The position numbers and the translations under genes were made by a program. A stretch of DNA of 64,000 nucleotides, taken from Paenarthrobacter aurescens (GTDB lineage: Bacteria; Actinomycetota; Actinomycetes; Actinomycetales; Micrococcaceae). Where the stretch lies: positions 283,621 to 347,620 of the forward strand of contig NZ_JAOEFX010000006.1 of NCBI RefSeq assembly GCF_025421775.1, read 5' to 3'. Positions 51,230 through 60,039 of the stretch are shown in pieces (the first letter of the stretch is position 1; every line of letters begins with the position of its first letter). The notes below the pieces were generated by a model. It ran no database searches. It had not been told where the DNA came from and worked only from the letters and a program-made list of their open reading frames with translations.

Positions 51230-52762
51230 TCAGGATAAGGCCGAGACGGTAAGTTTCCGTACTGTTGCCGCGCCACCCTTCACGCTCAGTTCGGTGCCCA
51301 CGCTCCCGGGCGAAGGGAATACCAGGTCTGTCAAGGTCACTTTGCCGCCCTGCGCGAAGACCTCCACCGAGCCGTGATCGATAATCACCCGAAGCTTGAG
51401 CACACCGTCTTCAAGCGCCACAGCTGCCGACTCCGCCGATGCGAATTTTTCGTGGAAAGCGGTGTTTCCGGAGTTTCGTCGATCCAGGGTGAGCGTGCTG
51501 GTGGCCGCATCGAAGCGGAGAACCGTTGCGGGGCCGTCGCCGGCTGCAGCGAGAAGCTTCAAGGCCACTGTCCGGGACGCGCCGGGCACGATCTCGGCGT
51601 CAATCACCTGCATGGAATCGGGATCTGCGTCCGGCAAGGTCACCGTGGCATCGTGGAGCTCCACGTCAGTCAAAGTTCGGAGCGGTCGCCCCGGGCCCGC
51701 TGACAGGACGGGGAGCTGCACCAGGCGAGGCAGGCCGTTGATCGTCACCAGTTCAAGCTCACGGGCCAGCGACATGCTGGACCGCCAGGGCGACGTGGGC
51801 AAGGAATTGGCGTAGTCCCAATTGTTCATCCACCCGATCATGATGCGGCGGTTGTCCGGAACGTTGCTGAAGGAGACAGCGGCGTAGTAGTCGCGCCCCC
51901 AATCCAGCCATAGACACTGCCGGAGATCCGTGGGTCCGTCTTCACCTGCAACCAGCGAATCGGTGTCCGCGGTGAACTGCACCCCATCGAAGTGGCCCAC
52001 GAAGTACTGCCCTCCCGAGCCACCTGCCACAGCGCCGGGGTTGATGTTGACCACCAGGATCCACTTGATGTGGTCCGGGTTGCCGTCGACAGGAAGCGGA
52101 AACAGATCGGGACATTCCCATTCGCCGCCTGTGGCATTGGCAGGGCCGAACGTGCTTAGATACTGCCAGTCCTTGAGGTCGGCTGAGCGGTACAGAACCA
52201 CCTGCTGGTGCTGTGCCTCTACTGCCACCATGACCCAGTAGGAACCAGCGTCGCCCTCGTGTCGAAACACTTTGGGGTCCCTGAAATGGGCCGAACCCCG
52301 GTTGAGGACCGGGTTGCCCGCGTACTTGGACCAGGTCATGCCGGCATCAGTGGAGAACGCGAGGGACTGGGCCTGGATCCCCTCGAGTCCCGCGCCTTCC
52401 TTGAAAGCACTCGTGTAGATGGCCACCAATGCCGGATTTTCAGCGGTGCCGAATCCGGTCGTATTGCCCTCATCCACCACAACACTGCCGGAAAAGACGT
52501 CCTCATGCTGGTCGCACGCAATGGCTACGGGATGTTCGGTCCAGTGCAGAAGGTCCTCTGACGTGGCGTGCCCCCAGGACATATTGCCCCAGACGTTGTC
52601 CAACGGGTTGTTTTGGTAGAAGAGGTGGTAAACGCCTTGGTGAAACACAAGGCCGTTGGGGTCGTTCAGCCACGTGTTCCTCGCCGTGTAGTGAAGTATC
52701 GGCCGGCTGGCAGGGGCGGTCTCTTCGGTGGGACCGGCAAGGTGCATGTCTGTATCAGACAT
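51230..52762 (-). CDS. intracellular GH32 beta-fructosidase (levanase/inulinase type)
   Basis: 510 residues from ATG 52762, set by GGAAGG. No signal peptide. Five-bladed propeller with the nucleophile Asp 34 in WLNDPNG, transition-state stabiliser in FRDPKVF and acid/base Glu in WECPDLF; a C-terminal beta-sandwich follows (about 370-508, with the FASAE and SVEVFAQGG strands). It overlaps the kinase gene by 8 bases. It should split imported fructo-oligosaccharides or inulobiose to fructose in the cytoplasm. It is a close relative of the secreted enzyme at 61280-63871, without that enzyme's large insert. Confidence 0.93.
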   Translation of the reverse strand: MSDTDMHLAGPTEETAPASRPILHYTARNTWLNDPNGLVFHQGVYHLFYQNNPLDNVWGNMSWGHATSEDLLHWTEHPVAIACDQHEDVFSGSVVVDEGNTTGFGTAENPALVAIYTSAFKEGAGLEGIQAQSLAFSTDAGMTWSKYAGNPVLNRGSAHFRDPKVFRHEGDAGSYWVMVAVEAQHQQVVLYRSADLKDWQYLSTFGPANATGGEWECPDLFPLPVDGNPDHIKWILVVNINPGAVAGGSGGQYFVGHFDGVQFTADTDSLVAGEDGPTDLRQCLWLDWGRDYYAAVSFSNVPDNRRIMIGWMNNWDYANSLPTSPWRSSMSLARELELVTINGLPRLVQLPVLSAGPGRPLRTLTDVELHDATVTLPDADPDSMQVIDAEIVPGASRTVALKLLAAAGDGPATVLRFDAATSTLTLDRRNSGNTAFHEKFASAESAAVALEDGVLKLRVIIDHGSVEVFAQGGKVTLTDLVFPSPGSVGTELSVKGGAATVRKLTVSALS

Positions 52763-53708
52763 TGGAGTCCTTCCGGGAAGCATGTGCCAGTTCCAACGAT
52801 TCGGTCAGTTCGGCCCGTGTGGGCGGGTTGGCTCCGTGCCGACCCACTGTGATGGCCGCCGCGAGTGAAGCAGCGGTCCCCAGACGCGTGAGTTTGGCGG
52901 CGTCGAAATCGCCGTCACCTTCCTCGATGAGGCCCGCGACCAAGGCTGACATGTAGGAATCACCAGCGCCGACAGTATCCTTGACGGCCACAACGCGTGC
53001 CGGCACATGGACTTCGGCACTCTTGGAGCACAGGAAGGACCCGGAGCCGCCATCAGTGATGATCGCCGCTTCTGCCCCCACATCCAGCAACCGGCGTCCG
53101 ACGGCGGCAAGTGACCACCGGGGGTATAGCCACAAAGCATCTTCCGAACTGAGTTTCACCACAGTAGCCAGTGCTGTTGTGTCTTCGAAGGTTCGGAGAG
53201 CCTCAGCATGGTGGGGGAGGAGCGTCGGGCGGATGTTGGGGTCGTACGTGATCAGGCATCGGCCGGAGAAGAGTTCCAGCAAGGCCCTGACCTGGGTTGC
53301 ACCGGGCTCGATGAACGCGGCCAGCGACCCCGTGTGCAGCACCTTCGGGAGGAACGTTGGACTGACGTGGGGGAGGTCCCAGTGGAAGTCGAATTCGTAG
53401 TCTGCCGAGCCATTGCTGTCCAGGACTGCCGTGGCAGTGGATGTCCGGGGGAGGCGTTCGGCGCCCGGAAGTAATCGCACTCCCGCCGTTCCCAGGTGTT
53501 CCTGGATGCGCTCGCTCCGTGCGTCCTTGCCCAGCGCCGTGAGGAAGGTGGTGCTGACATCCAGCCGGCCGAGTCCGAACGCGACGTTCAGCCCGGACCC
53601 TCCGGGAAATTCGACGGCTCCCGCTGCGGTGTCGATGATGTCAATGAGGGCTTCGCCGACGACTACGACATCCGTTTCAGGGCAGGAGGGAACTGGGCGG
53701 GTGTGCAT
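52755..53708 (-). CDS. PfkB-family sugar kinase (fructokinase likely)
   Basis: 317 residues of the ribokinase/PfkB fold. N-terminal VVVGEALIDIIDT and GGSGLNVAFGLGRL bind the sugar; DTVGAGDSYMSALVAGL holds the catalytic Asp and anion hole. It lies between the LacI regulator and the intracellular GH32 gene in the fructan operon, so phosphorylation of fructose is the natural role. Confidence 0.88.
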   Translation of the reverse strand: MHTRPVPSCPETDVVVVGEALIDIIDTAAGAVEFPGGSGLNVAFGLGRLDVSTTFLTALGKDARSERIQEHLGTAGVRLLPGAERLPRTSTATAVLDSNGSADYEFDFHWDLPHVSPTFLPKVLHTGSLAAFIEPGATQVRALLELFSGRCLITYDPNIRPTLLPHHAEALRTFEDTTALATVVKLSSEDALWLYPRWSLAAVGRRLLDVGAEAAIITDGGSGSFLCSKSAEVHVPARVVAVKDTVGAGDSYMSALVAGLIEEGDGDFDAAKLTRLGTAASLAAAITVGRHGANPPTRAELTESLELAHASRKDSNV

Positions 53709-53756
53709 TGATGGTCCTTTGTGGTCTGGGGCGTCCGATGCTGGCTGCCGATGAAT

Positions 53757-54845
53757 TCAGGTATTGGTATGTGTGGACAGGTCTGCGCTGCTGGAGTCTC
53801 CGTTGGGCCGTGGGGAGGCCACCGAATTGCGCAGGACCAAGGGGCAGGGAAGAACAGTTGGCTGCCCCGTCAACAGCTGGAGGTCCGTCTTTTCCTCGAT
53901 GGCGTCGATCAGGTTTTTTGTTGCCCAAGCACCCATCTCATAGTGCGGAAGGGCGACTGTTGTCAGCGAGGGGTAGAGGTTTTCGGCGATGAGCTGTTGG
54001 TTATCGAATCCGACGATGGAGAGATCCTCAGGTATCCGCAGCCCAAGTTTCCCGGCCGCCCTGTAGGCGCCCATGGCCATACGGTCGTTGTAGCAGAAGA
54101 TGGCCGTGGGCCGGTTGGAGGACTCCAGAACCCGCAGCGCCGCTTGGTAGCCCCCCGGCACTTCCGAAAGTTCGGAGTGGACCAGCTCTTCGTGGAACGG
54201 CAGCCCGGCATCTGCCAAGGTGTCCTTGAAGGCTTTGAGCCGGGAGTGCGTAGCCGGTACGTCGTCGGTGTTGTTGATCATGCCAATCCGCGTGTGTCCG
54301 GCGTCGATCAGGGTCTGCACCGCCAGCCTTGCACCTCCGGCTTCATCGGGGATGACCGAGGAGACAGAGTGGCTGATGTCCTCGGAGTCCACCAGAACTG
54401 CCGGAACACCGGCCAGATTTTTGGGGACTGCCAGCTTCCGGTGGTACATGGTGGCGTAGAGGATGCCGTCCACCTGGCGATCCAGCAGATCGGCGACGTC
54501 GCTCTCGCGGGAATCCTGTGAGCCGTTGCTGGTGGAGTTGATGATCATGATGTTGTACCCGCGGGCACGCGCTGTTTCCTCAGCTCCCAGGATGATCCTG
54601 CCCGCGTGCGGAGTGGTGGCAATTTCTTCGCTGATGAACCCGATCATGCCCGAACGTTGGGTGCGCAGGGCTTGGGCGAGACGATTGGGTCCGTAGCCCA
54701 GACGCTGGGCTGCTTCATGGACCCGTTCCCTTGTTTCAGTACCCACGCGGGCGTAAGCAACGTCATTGAGGACATGGGAGACGGTGGTGACAGAGACTCC
54801 GGCCGCAGCCGCCACGTCTTTGATACCAACTGATCTGTTGCTCAT
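53757..54845 (-). CDS. LacI-family regulator of the fructan island
   Basis: 362 residues: helix-turn-helix VGIKDVAAAAGVSVTTVSHVLN, then a sugar-binding domain (IFCYNDRMAMGAY, LSIVGFDNQQLIAENLYPSLTTVALP). It sits inside the leftward run of fructan genes between the GH91 and kinase genes. The two related 18-base operators at 59613 and 59734 are its likely targets, by location. Confidence 0.9.
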   Translation of the reverse strand: MSNRSVGIKDVAAAAGVSVTTVSHVLNDVAYARVGTETRERVHEAAQRLGYGPNRLAQALRTQRSGMIGFISEEIATTPHAGRIILGAEETARARGYNIMIINSTSNGSQDSRESDVADLLDRQVDGILYATMYHRKLAVPKNLAGVPAVLVDSEDISHSVSSVIPDEAGGARLAVQTLIDAGHTRIGMINNTDDVPATHSRLKAFKDTLADAGLPFHEELVHSELSEVPGGYQAALRVLESSNRPTAIFCYNDRMAMGAYRAAGKLGLRIPEDLSIVGFDNQQLIAENLYPSLTTVALPHYEMGAWATKNLIDAIEEKTDLQLLTGQPTVLPCPLVLRNSVASPRPNGDSSSADLSTHTNT

Positions 54846-54915
54846 TGATTTCCCACGTCCTCATGGTGTTGATGTTTGTTGCTGATCCTACGTTCGGCTT
54901 GCTCGTCCCAGTAGG

Positions 54916-56301
54916 CTATCGAGGAATACCCGCAGCCTGGTTCGGCGTCTCCGCTGCTGCCTGGAAACCGATGGTGGGTGTGGGCCGCACAGCATTGACA
55001 GCCCTGTCTGCCAGCACCTGGGCATCACTCCCGGAATCAAGGATGGTGTTTCGCGCAGCACCGGACTCAACCAGGACTGCCGTCACCGCGAGGCCATCCG
55101 ACGCCGCGGTGCTGAGCAACGCATCAACCTGGGCCGAGAAGCAGGAGTCACTCGACGTGGAGTGAACGTCCATCGCCACCACGTGGTTGTTGGAGACGAA
55201 GTTGCCACCCCCCTCCGCCAACCGGATGATGACGGGCGTCGCCCCTGCCGGCCGAATGCTCTGCGCGTCGACGATCTGGGAGAAGTGGTTGCCGATCACG
55301 GAGTTATTGCTGCCGTTGACACAAAGCAGCCCGAAGAGGTCGTTCAGTCCGTTGTCGACCCCAAAGAACGGTGTCCAGGGCTCGTGGTCCCGCAGGAAGT
55401 GGTTGGTAGCCACGAGGTTCTCGGAACTGTTCGCTGCGAGGACCACCATACCGGGGTAGAACGAGTGCAGACGGTTGTTGGTGACACTTGAACGCGTGAC
55501 GCCCTCAAAGTGGACGCTGCTGGAGCCCCGGGGGAAGACGTTGTTCGCCGTTATCAGGAGCCCGCCATGATTCTGGGCGTAGATCGAGTGCCCCTTGAAG
55601 CCGGCTCCGATCAGGTTGTCGGTAATCTTCGACGCCTGCCCCCAGCCACGCAGTTCAATGCAGCTCCCGCATTCGGCAATGAAATTATCGTGGATGGAAA
55701 GAGCGTCCGCGTTGTAGATGGTGAGCGCGTTCTCAAGGTAGACGAACCCCATGCCGTTGATCCGGAAGGAATCGTTGGCGCTCGCTACATGGATGCCGGT
55801 CTTGCCGTTGACGTAGCTGTTCGCCGCAGGCAGCCCGGAGCCGTCCGAAGTAAAGCGCAAACCATCTATGCAGAAGTTGGAGAACTCCACTGAGCTGATC
55901 CGGGGACTGCCGTTTCGTTCAATGTAGAAAGCGGCACCCTTGGATTCCTCTTCGTCTCCGCTCAGCGGAATATCGACGATGACGCGGCTCCCTCCGGGCC
56001 ACAGCTCATGCAGGTCCGGCCATTCGTCCTCGGGAACATTGAACCGGATGCTGGATGACGTGAAGCCGTGCCCCGAGCCTTGGATCCTGAGGAAGCTGAT
56101 GTCAATCAGCACCTGTGTGCGGAGGTGGTAGTCCCCGGGCGGAAGATAAATCACCGCTCCCGGCTTGCCGCCGTCGTTCTCATCCGTGGCCTTCTGCCGG
56201 TCCTTGATGTCCGCGATGATGCTGTTGATGACCTCGCCAACGTCCTTGGACGGATCACCGACGGGCCACGTGGTGACGTCGTAGTAGTTGTTGCTTGACA
56301 T
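54916..56301 (-). CDS. GH91 protein without signal peptide; likely cytoplasmic difructose-anhydride hydrolase
   Basis: 461 residues from ATG 56301, set by GGGAGGG. Right-handed beta-helix enzyme of family GH91 (YYDVTTWPVG, GAVIYLPPGDYHLRTQV, GSGHGFTSSSIRF). Asp 199 and Glu 210 (in NADALSIHDNFIAECGSCIE) have the 11-residue spacing of the catalytic Asp/Glu pair of characterised inulin fructotransferases. GH91 contains both inulin fructotransferases, which are secreted, and DFA III hydrolases, which act on the product. This one has no signal peptide and is in the operon of an ABC importer, a GH32 enzyme and a kinase, so hydrolysis of imported difructose anhydride to inulobiose is my preferred reading. 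Sequence alone does not settle it. Confidence 0.85.
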   Translation of the reverse strand: MSSNNYYDVTTWPVGDPSKDVGEVINSIIADIKDRQKATDENDGGKPGAVIYLPPGDYHLRTQVLIDISFLRIQGSGHGFTSSSIRFNVPEDEWPDLHELWPGGSRVIVDIPLSGDEEESKGAAFYIERNGSPRISSVEFSNFCIDGLRFTSDGSGLPAANSYVNGKTGIHVASANDSFRINGMGFVYLENALTIYNADALSIHDNFIAECGSCIELRGWGQASKITDNLIGAGFKGHSIYAQNHGGLLITANNVFPRGSSSVHFEGVTRSSVTNNRLHSFYPGMVVLAANSSENLVATNHFLRDHEPWTPFFGVDNGLNDLFGLLCVNGSNNSVIGNHFSQIVDAQSIRPAGATPVIIRLAEGGGNFVSNNHVVAMDVHSTSSDSCFSAQVDALLSTAASDGLAVTAVLVESGAARNTILDSGSDAQVLADRAVNAVRPTPTIGFQAAAETPNQAAGIPR

Positions 56302-56347
56302 GGGTTCCCTCCCTTTGTCGTGAAGTTGCTTTGCCACTGACGCGCCC

Positions 56348-57313
56348 TTAGCCCTTAACCGCACCGAGCGTCATGCCTGCGACGATCTTGCGCTGCAGGA
56401 GGAGGGTGAGGAGGATGACCGGGATGGAGTAGACGGCCGCAAGTGCCGTCATGGATCCCCAATCCAGCCCGAACTGGGTCTGGAAGTTCGCGATGACCAC
56501 TGGGGTTGTCTGGGACCGGATGGCCGTCATGAGCAGGGCGAAGAGGAACTCGTTCCACGAGGCCAGGAAGGCGAAGATCGCCGTGACGGCGATGCCTCCG
56601 GAGACCACCGGGATGACCACCCGCCAGAGCGCTCCGAGCCTGCTGCATCCATCCACGGTTGCCGCTTCCTCCAGGTCGCGGGGGACGGCCTCGAAGAAGC
56701 TGGACATGAGCCAGATGGACAGGGGCAGCGAGATGGTGGTGTGGGCGATCGACAGCGCGATCGGCGTGTCCGCCAGCCCTACGGAGGACATCATGGACGC
56801 GAGGGGAATGCCGATGGCCACCGGCGGGACCATGCGTGTGACCAAGGCGGCCATGATGAACACGCGGCCGCTGGGGGTTTTGTAACGCGTGATGCCGTAG
56901 GCGGCCGGAACGGCCAGGACCAAGGACAACACTGTGCTGATGATGGCTGTCTGCACGCTGTTGATGAACGATGCCAGCACTCCGCTTCGGCCCAGGGCGT
57001 TGGCGTAGTTCTCCAGTGTCCATTCTTTGGGGAGGATGGTGGGCGGCACTGCGATGGTGTCGATCGGGGTCTTGAACGAGGTAAACAGCAGGTACAGGAA
57101 CGGGAAGCCGTACAGCACCATGGCCACTGCCAGCAGGATCCAGAGGATGGTCCGGGTGCTCCGGCGGCCGGCCTCCAGGCCTTCGCGGTTGACGCCGCGG
57201 CGCTTGCGCAGGCCATGGGGTGCAGTGACGTCCGACGCCGGCAGTGCGGTTTGGCTTGTCACGTCACCCTCTGCTGTGGCGCGGTTTCGTAAAATCGCGG
57301 TCCGGGAGCTCAT
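56348..57313 (-). CDS. sugar ABC transporter permease (MalG-type), fructan island
   Basis: 321 residues with a hydrophilic N-terminus of ~50 residues and six membrane segments. EAA loop DLEEAATVDGCSRLGALWRVVIP. The start overlaps the stop of the partner permease (ATGA). Third gene of the leftward fructan operon. No ATPase gene is present in the island. Confidence 0.92.
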   Translation of the reverse strand: MSSRTAILRNRATAEGDVTSQTALPASDVTAPHGLRKRRGVNREGLEAGRRSTRTILWILLAVAMVLYGFPFLYLLFTSFKTPIDTIAVPPTILPKEWTLENYANALGRSGVLASFINSVQTAIISTVLSLVLAVPAAYGITRYKTPSGRVFIMAALVTRMVPPVAIGIPLASMMSSVGLADTPIALSIAHTTISLPLSIWLMSSFFEAVPRDLEEAATVDGCSRLGALWRVVIPVVSGGIAVTAIFAFLASWNEFLFALLMTAIRSQTTPVVIANFQTQFGLDWGSMTALAAVYSIPVILLTLLLQRKIVAGMTLGAVKG

Positions 57314-58200
57314 CAGTTGTCCTTTCCTGGCCGCCAGATGGTGGCCACCGCGAAGAACGCGACGGCGAGCATCGCCAGCAGGTAGATGGTGCCCATGGCA
57401 CTGGCCAGGCCGGGATCGCCAAAGCGGATCATGGTGCGGTAGATCAGCAGGCTCATGGTTTCTGAAGCGGACTGTGGGCCGCCGTTTGTTTGAATCAATA
57501 TGGTGTCGAAGGCGCGGGCGGCGTCGATTCCCCGGACCACCAACGCCACGGCGATGACCGGGCGGAGGAGCGGAAGAATGATGCGGAACAGGAGGGCGGG
57601 TGCCCTGGCGCCGTCCAGCCGGGCAGCTTCGATGAGATCACCGGGGATGTTCTGGAGACCGGCGAACAGCACGAGGCACATGAAGGACGTGGTGAGCCAG
57701 ATGTCCGGAATGGCCACCGAGAACAGCACGATGTTTGGATCCGACAACCAGCCGATCTGGTTGGGGTTGGAGAGGATGCCGGCTTGGTGCAGGAGGGTCC
57801 CGATGAGGCCGAAGTTATCGATCATCAGGAACTTCCACAGCAAGCCCGCCACAATGGGGGCGATCATGAGCGGGTAAAGGAAGACAGTCCGCCAGACCTG
57901 CGAGCTGCGTCCGAGCGTGGTGAACAGGAGTGCCATTCCCAGGCCGAGGGCGAACTCGAGGGTGACAACTACCAAGGTGTAGGCCAGGGTCCGCCAGCCC
58001 GCGCCCATGAAGGCCTCGGAGGCAAAGGCCGTCACATAATTCTGGAATCCGACGAAGTCCCGCGGGCCACCGGCGATGGGCGAGATCTTGAAGAAGCTGT
58101 CTGCGATAAGGCGGAACAGCGGGTAGGCGACGAACACGGCCAGGAACAACGCCGCTGGGGTCATCAGATATAGGGCGAAGCGGCGATCGGTGATGCGCAC
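57313..58200 (-). CDS. sugar ABC transporter permease (MalF-type), fructan island
   Basis: About 295 residues from GTG 58200 (VRITDRRFALYLMTPAALFL); the frame is open upstream into the binding-protein gene but without family sequence. Six membrane segments, EAA loop DLIEAARLDGARAPALLFRIILP. Cotranscribed with its partner. Confidence 0.9.
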   Translation of the reverse strand: MRITDRRFALYLMTPAALFLAVFVAYPLFRLIADSFFKISPIAGGPRDFVGFQNYVTAFASEAFMGAGWRTLAYTLVVVTLEFALGLGMALLFTTLGRSSQVWRTVFLYPLMIAPIVAGLLWKFLMIDNFGLIGTLLHQAGILSNPNQIGWLSDPNIVLFSVAIPDIWLTTSFMCLVLFAGLQNIPGDLIEAARLDGARAPALLFRIILPLLRPVIAVALVVRGIDAARAFDTILIQTNGGPQSASETMSLLIYRTMIRFGDPGLASAMGTIYLLAMLAVAFFAVATIWRPGKDN

Positions 58201-58273
58201 GATTTTCTCTTCTGCTGGTTGGGGCCGCGGCCGGCACGGGGGTTTATGGTTCCGGGTGCCGGCCGCGGAGTCT

Positions 58274-59551
58274 TTACTTGAGGAGGTCCTGGATCTGCTT
58301 CTTGGCTTCAGCCAGGAGGGTCGCGGAGTCGCCGCCGGCCACAGCCTTCTGCAGGAGCGGCACCAGTACCGTGTCAACGATCTGCTGCCACTTGGCCGTT
58401 GCCGGTCGGGTGGCTGTGGCTTCGCCGTTGAGGGTTTCGATCAGTGGCTTGAAGCTCTCGTAGCCGGGCTGGTCCTGGTACTTTTCGAATGCCGAGATGC
58501 GCGAGGCAAGGCCAAGGCTGGATTCGATGCCCAGACCGTTATGGTCGTAGGCGCACTTGATGAACTTCTTGGCGGAGTCCGCGTTCTTGGTGGCCTTCGG
58601 TACGGACAGGTACCAGGGGCCCGGGACGCCCGCGACGCCGGCGCTGCCGCCGATCATCGCTGCGGCGCCCACCTTGCCGGCAACCGGTGAATCCTTGGGG
58701 ATCTGGCGGTAAGCGTGGGCCCAGAACCGCGTCATGGCGGTCTTGCCCTGGTTGAACAGGTTCTGGGCGGCTGCCCAGTCAACCTGCGCGGCACCCGGAG
58801 GGGCGGACTTTGTCAGGCTCACGTAGAAGTCGAGCGCTTCTTTGTGGGCCGCGTTGTCGATCACGACGTTGTCGCCGTCGAGGACCATCGGCGAGCCGGC
58901 CTGCAGGACGTGGGCCAGCCATTCAGTTTCCACGGCTCCCTTCACGTCCGTGCCGTACATGCCGTCCTTGGTGAAGAACTCCGAAATGTCCTGGTACTGC
59001 TTCCACGTGGTGGGTGCGGCGAGTTCGTAGCCGTACTTGGCCTGGAAGTCGGCCTTGTTCTTGGCGTCCTCGAAGAGGTCCTTGCGGTAGAGGATGATCT
59101 CGGCGTTGGTCCATGCTGGCAGGCCGATGAAGTGGCCGTCCACGTTTGCTTCCTTGACCAGCGCGGGGAAGATGTCCTTCTTGGCCTCATCGGTGAAGAT
59201 TTCATCGATGGGCTGGACCGCGTCCTTGAAGCTCGGGAGCCAGACGGAGTCGAGGGCGGCTACGTCGAAGGAAACGTTGCCGGAGGAGAACTCGCTGGAG
59301 AGCCGGTTGAACATGCCGTCGTAGGGCAGTTCGACGAAGTTGACGTCGATCCCGGCGTCCTTCTTGCATTGTTCGGCTACGCCGGTGAGTTCGGCGTGGC
59401 CGCCGGCCTCCACCAGGACGTTGACGGTGCTGGCGGCGCTACCCGACGTTGGTGCCGGGCCCCCTGCGCCGCATCCGGTAGCCGCGAGTGCGACGGCGGT
59501 GCAGAGGCCGCCAAGGGTGACGAGCCTGGAGATGGTGTTTCGAGTGGACAT
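58274..59551 (-). CDS. sugar ABC transporter substrate-binding lipoprotein, fructan island
   Basis: 425 residues from ATG 59551 (MSTRNTISRLVTLGGL). Signal peptide with lipobox ATGC, then a family 1 solute-binding fold (VNVLVEAGGHAELTGV, GLPAWTNAEIILYRKDLFEDA, GKTAMTRFWAH). First gene of the leftward fructan operon, directly after the divergent control region. Cargo is inferred to be difructose anhydride and/or fructo-oligosaccharides. Confidence 0.9.
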   Translation of the reverse strand: MSTRNTISRLVTLGGLCTAVALAATGCGAGGPAPTSGSAASTVNVLVEAGGHAELTGVAEQCKKDAGIDVNFVELPYDGMFNRLSSEFSSGNVSFDVAALDSVWLPSFKDAVQPIDEIFTDEAKKDIFPALVKEANVDGHFIGLPAWTNAEIILYRKDLFEDAKNKADFQAKYGYELAAPTTWKQYQDISEFFTKDGMYGTDVKGAVETEWLAHVLQAGSPMVLDGDNVVIDNAAHKEALDFYVSLTKSAPPGAAQVDWAAAQNLFNQGKTAMTRFWAHAYRQIPKDSPVAGKVGAAAMIGGSAGVAGVPGPWYLSVPKATKNADSAKKFIKCAYDHNGLGIESSLGLASRISAFEKYQDQPGYESFKPLIETLNGEATATRPATAKWQQIVDTVLVPLLQKAVAGGDSATLLAEAKKQIQDLLK

Positions 59552-59612
59552 CGCTGTCGACTCACTTTCTCTCGAACGGGATGGCAAGACTGTTTGGGGT
59601 GAAGAATCGTTT

Positions 59613-59630
59613 TGCCAAAACGACTTGGCA
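59613..59630. promoter_or_regulatory. LacI-type operator 1, fructan control region
   Basis: TGCCAAAACGACTTGGCA: 6-base perfect outer arms and a central CG. It overlaps a second symmetric arrangement, TCGTTTTGCCAAAACGA (59607-59623). It lies 62 bases upstream of the binding-protein start. Confidence 0.65.
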
Positions 59631-59733
59631 GCAACAGTAGGCGCGAAACTTTGACCGTGTCAAGAGTCACTTTTCGATGGCCCAGCGCTATTGACGAGGG
59701 GCGTTGGCGATGCCTAAAGTCATCGTTGCTGGC

Positions 59734-59751
59734 TGACAAACCGTTTTGGCA
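59734..59751. promoter_or_regulatory. LacI-type operator 2, fructan control region
   Basis: TGACAAACCGTTTTGGCA has the same length, central CG and outer arms as operator 1, with centres 121 bases apart. A direct repeat of TTTTGGCAG follows (59744-59762). It is about 47 bases before the Tat-signal ORF. Confidence 0.65.
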
Positions 59752-59797
59752 GATTTTGGCAGGTCCCAGCAACCCGCACCCCGTTCAAAGGAGAACC

Positions 59798-59980
59798 GTG
59801 AAGCCACCACCCACCATCAGCCGAAGGAGCATCCTCCGGCTGTTTCCGGCAGCGGCAGCTGCGGCCGCCGTCGTCGTGCTATCCGCCAATCAGGCGGCCG
59901 CGAAAACCCCTGTTCCGGACCAGAACGTCAACCCCGTACCAGCCGCGCCGGGCCACCGGGCAATTATCGGAGTGCTTTAG
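59798..59980 (+). CDS. 60-residue Tat-signal ORF upstream of the second GH91 gene
   Basis: GTG 59798 follows AAAGGAG with good spacing. The product is a twin-arginine signal peptide (TISRRSILRLFPAAAAAAAVVVL, cleavage near NQAAA) plus ~25 residues (TPVPDQNVNPVPAAPGH) and a stop at 59978. Third codon positions are GC-rich, as in real genes here. The GH91 enzyme that follows begins 60 bases later in a different frame with no signal of its own. The ORF looks like the export signal of that enzyme separated from it by mutation or sequence error, or a separately made secreted peptide. Confidence 0.6.
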   Translation: MKPPPTISRRSILRLFPAAAAAAAVVVLSANQAAAKTPVPDQNVNPVPAAPGHRAIIGVL

Positions 59981-60039
59981 CCGCAACATCCGTGCAGCAG
60001 ACCGTTCAAGCAGTACCCCAACGATGAGGAGAACCAGCT

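Noticed and set aside
57500..58900. several rightward open frames in the fructan importer genes
   Set aside because: They are opposite to permease and binding-protein genes with strong family signatures.
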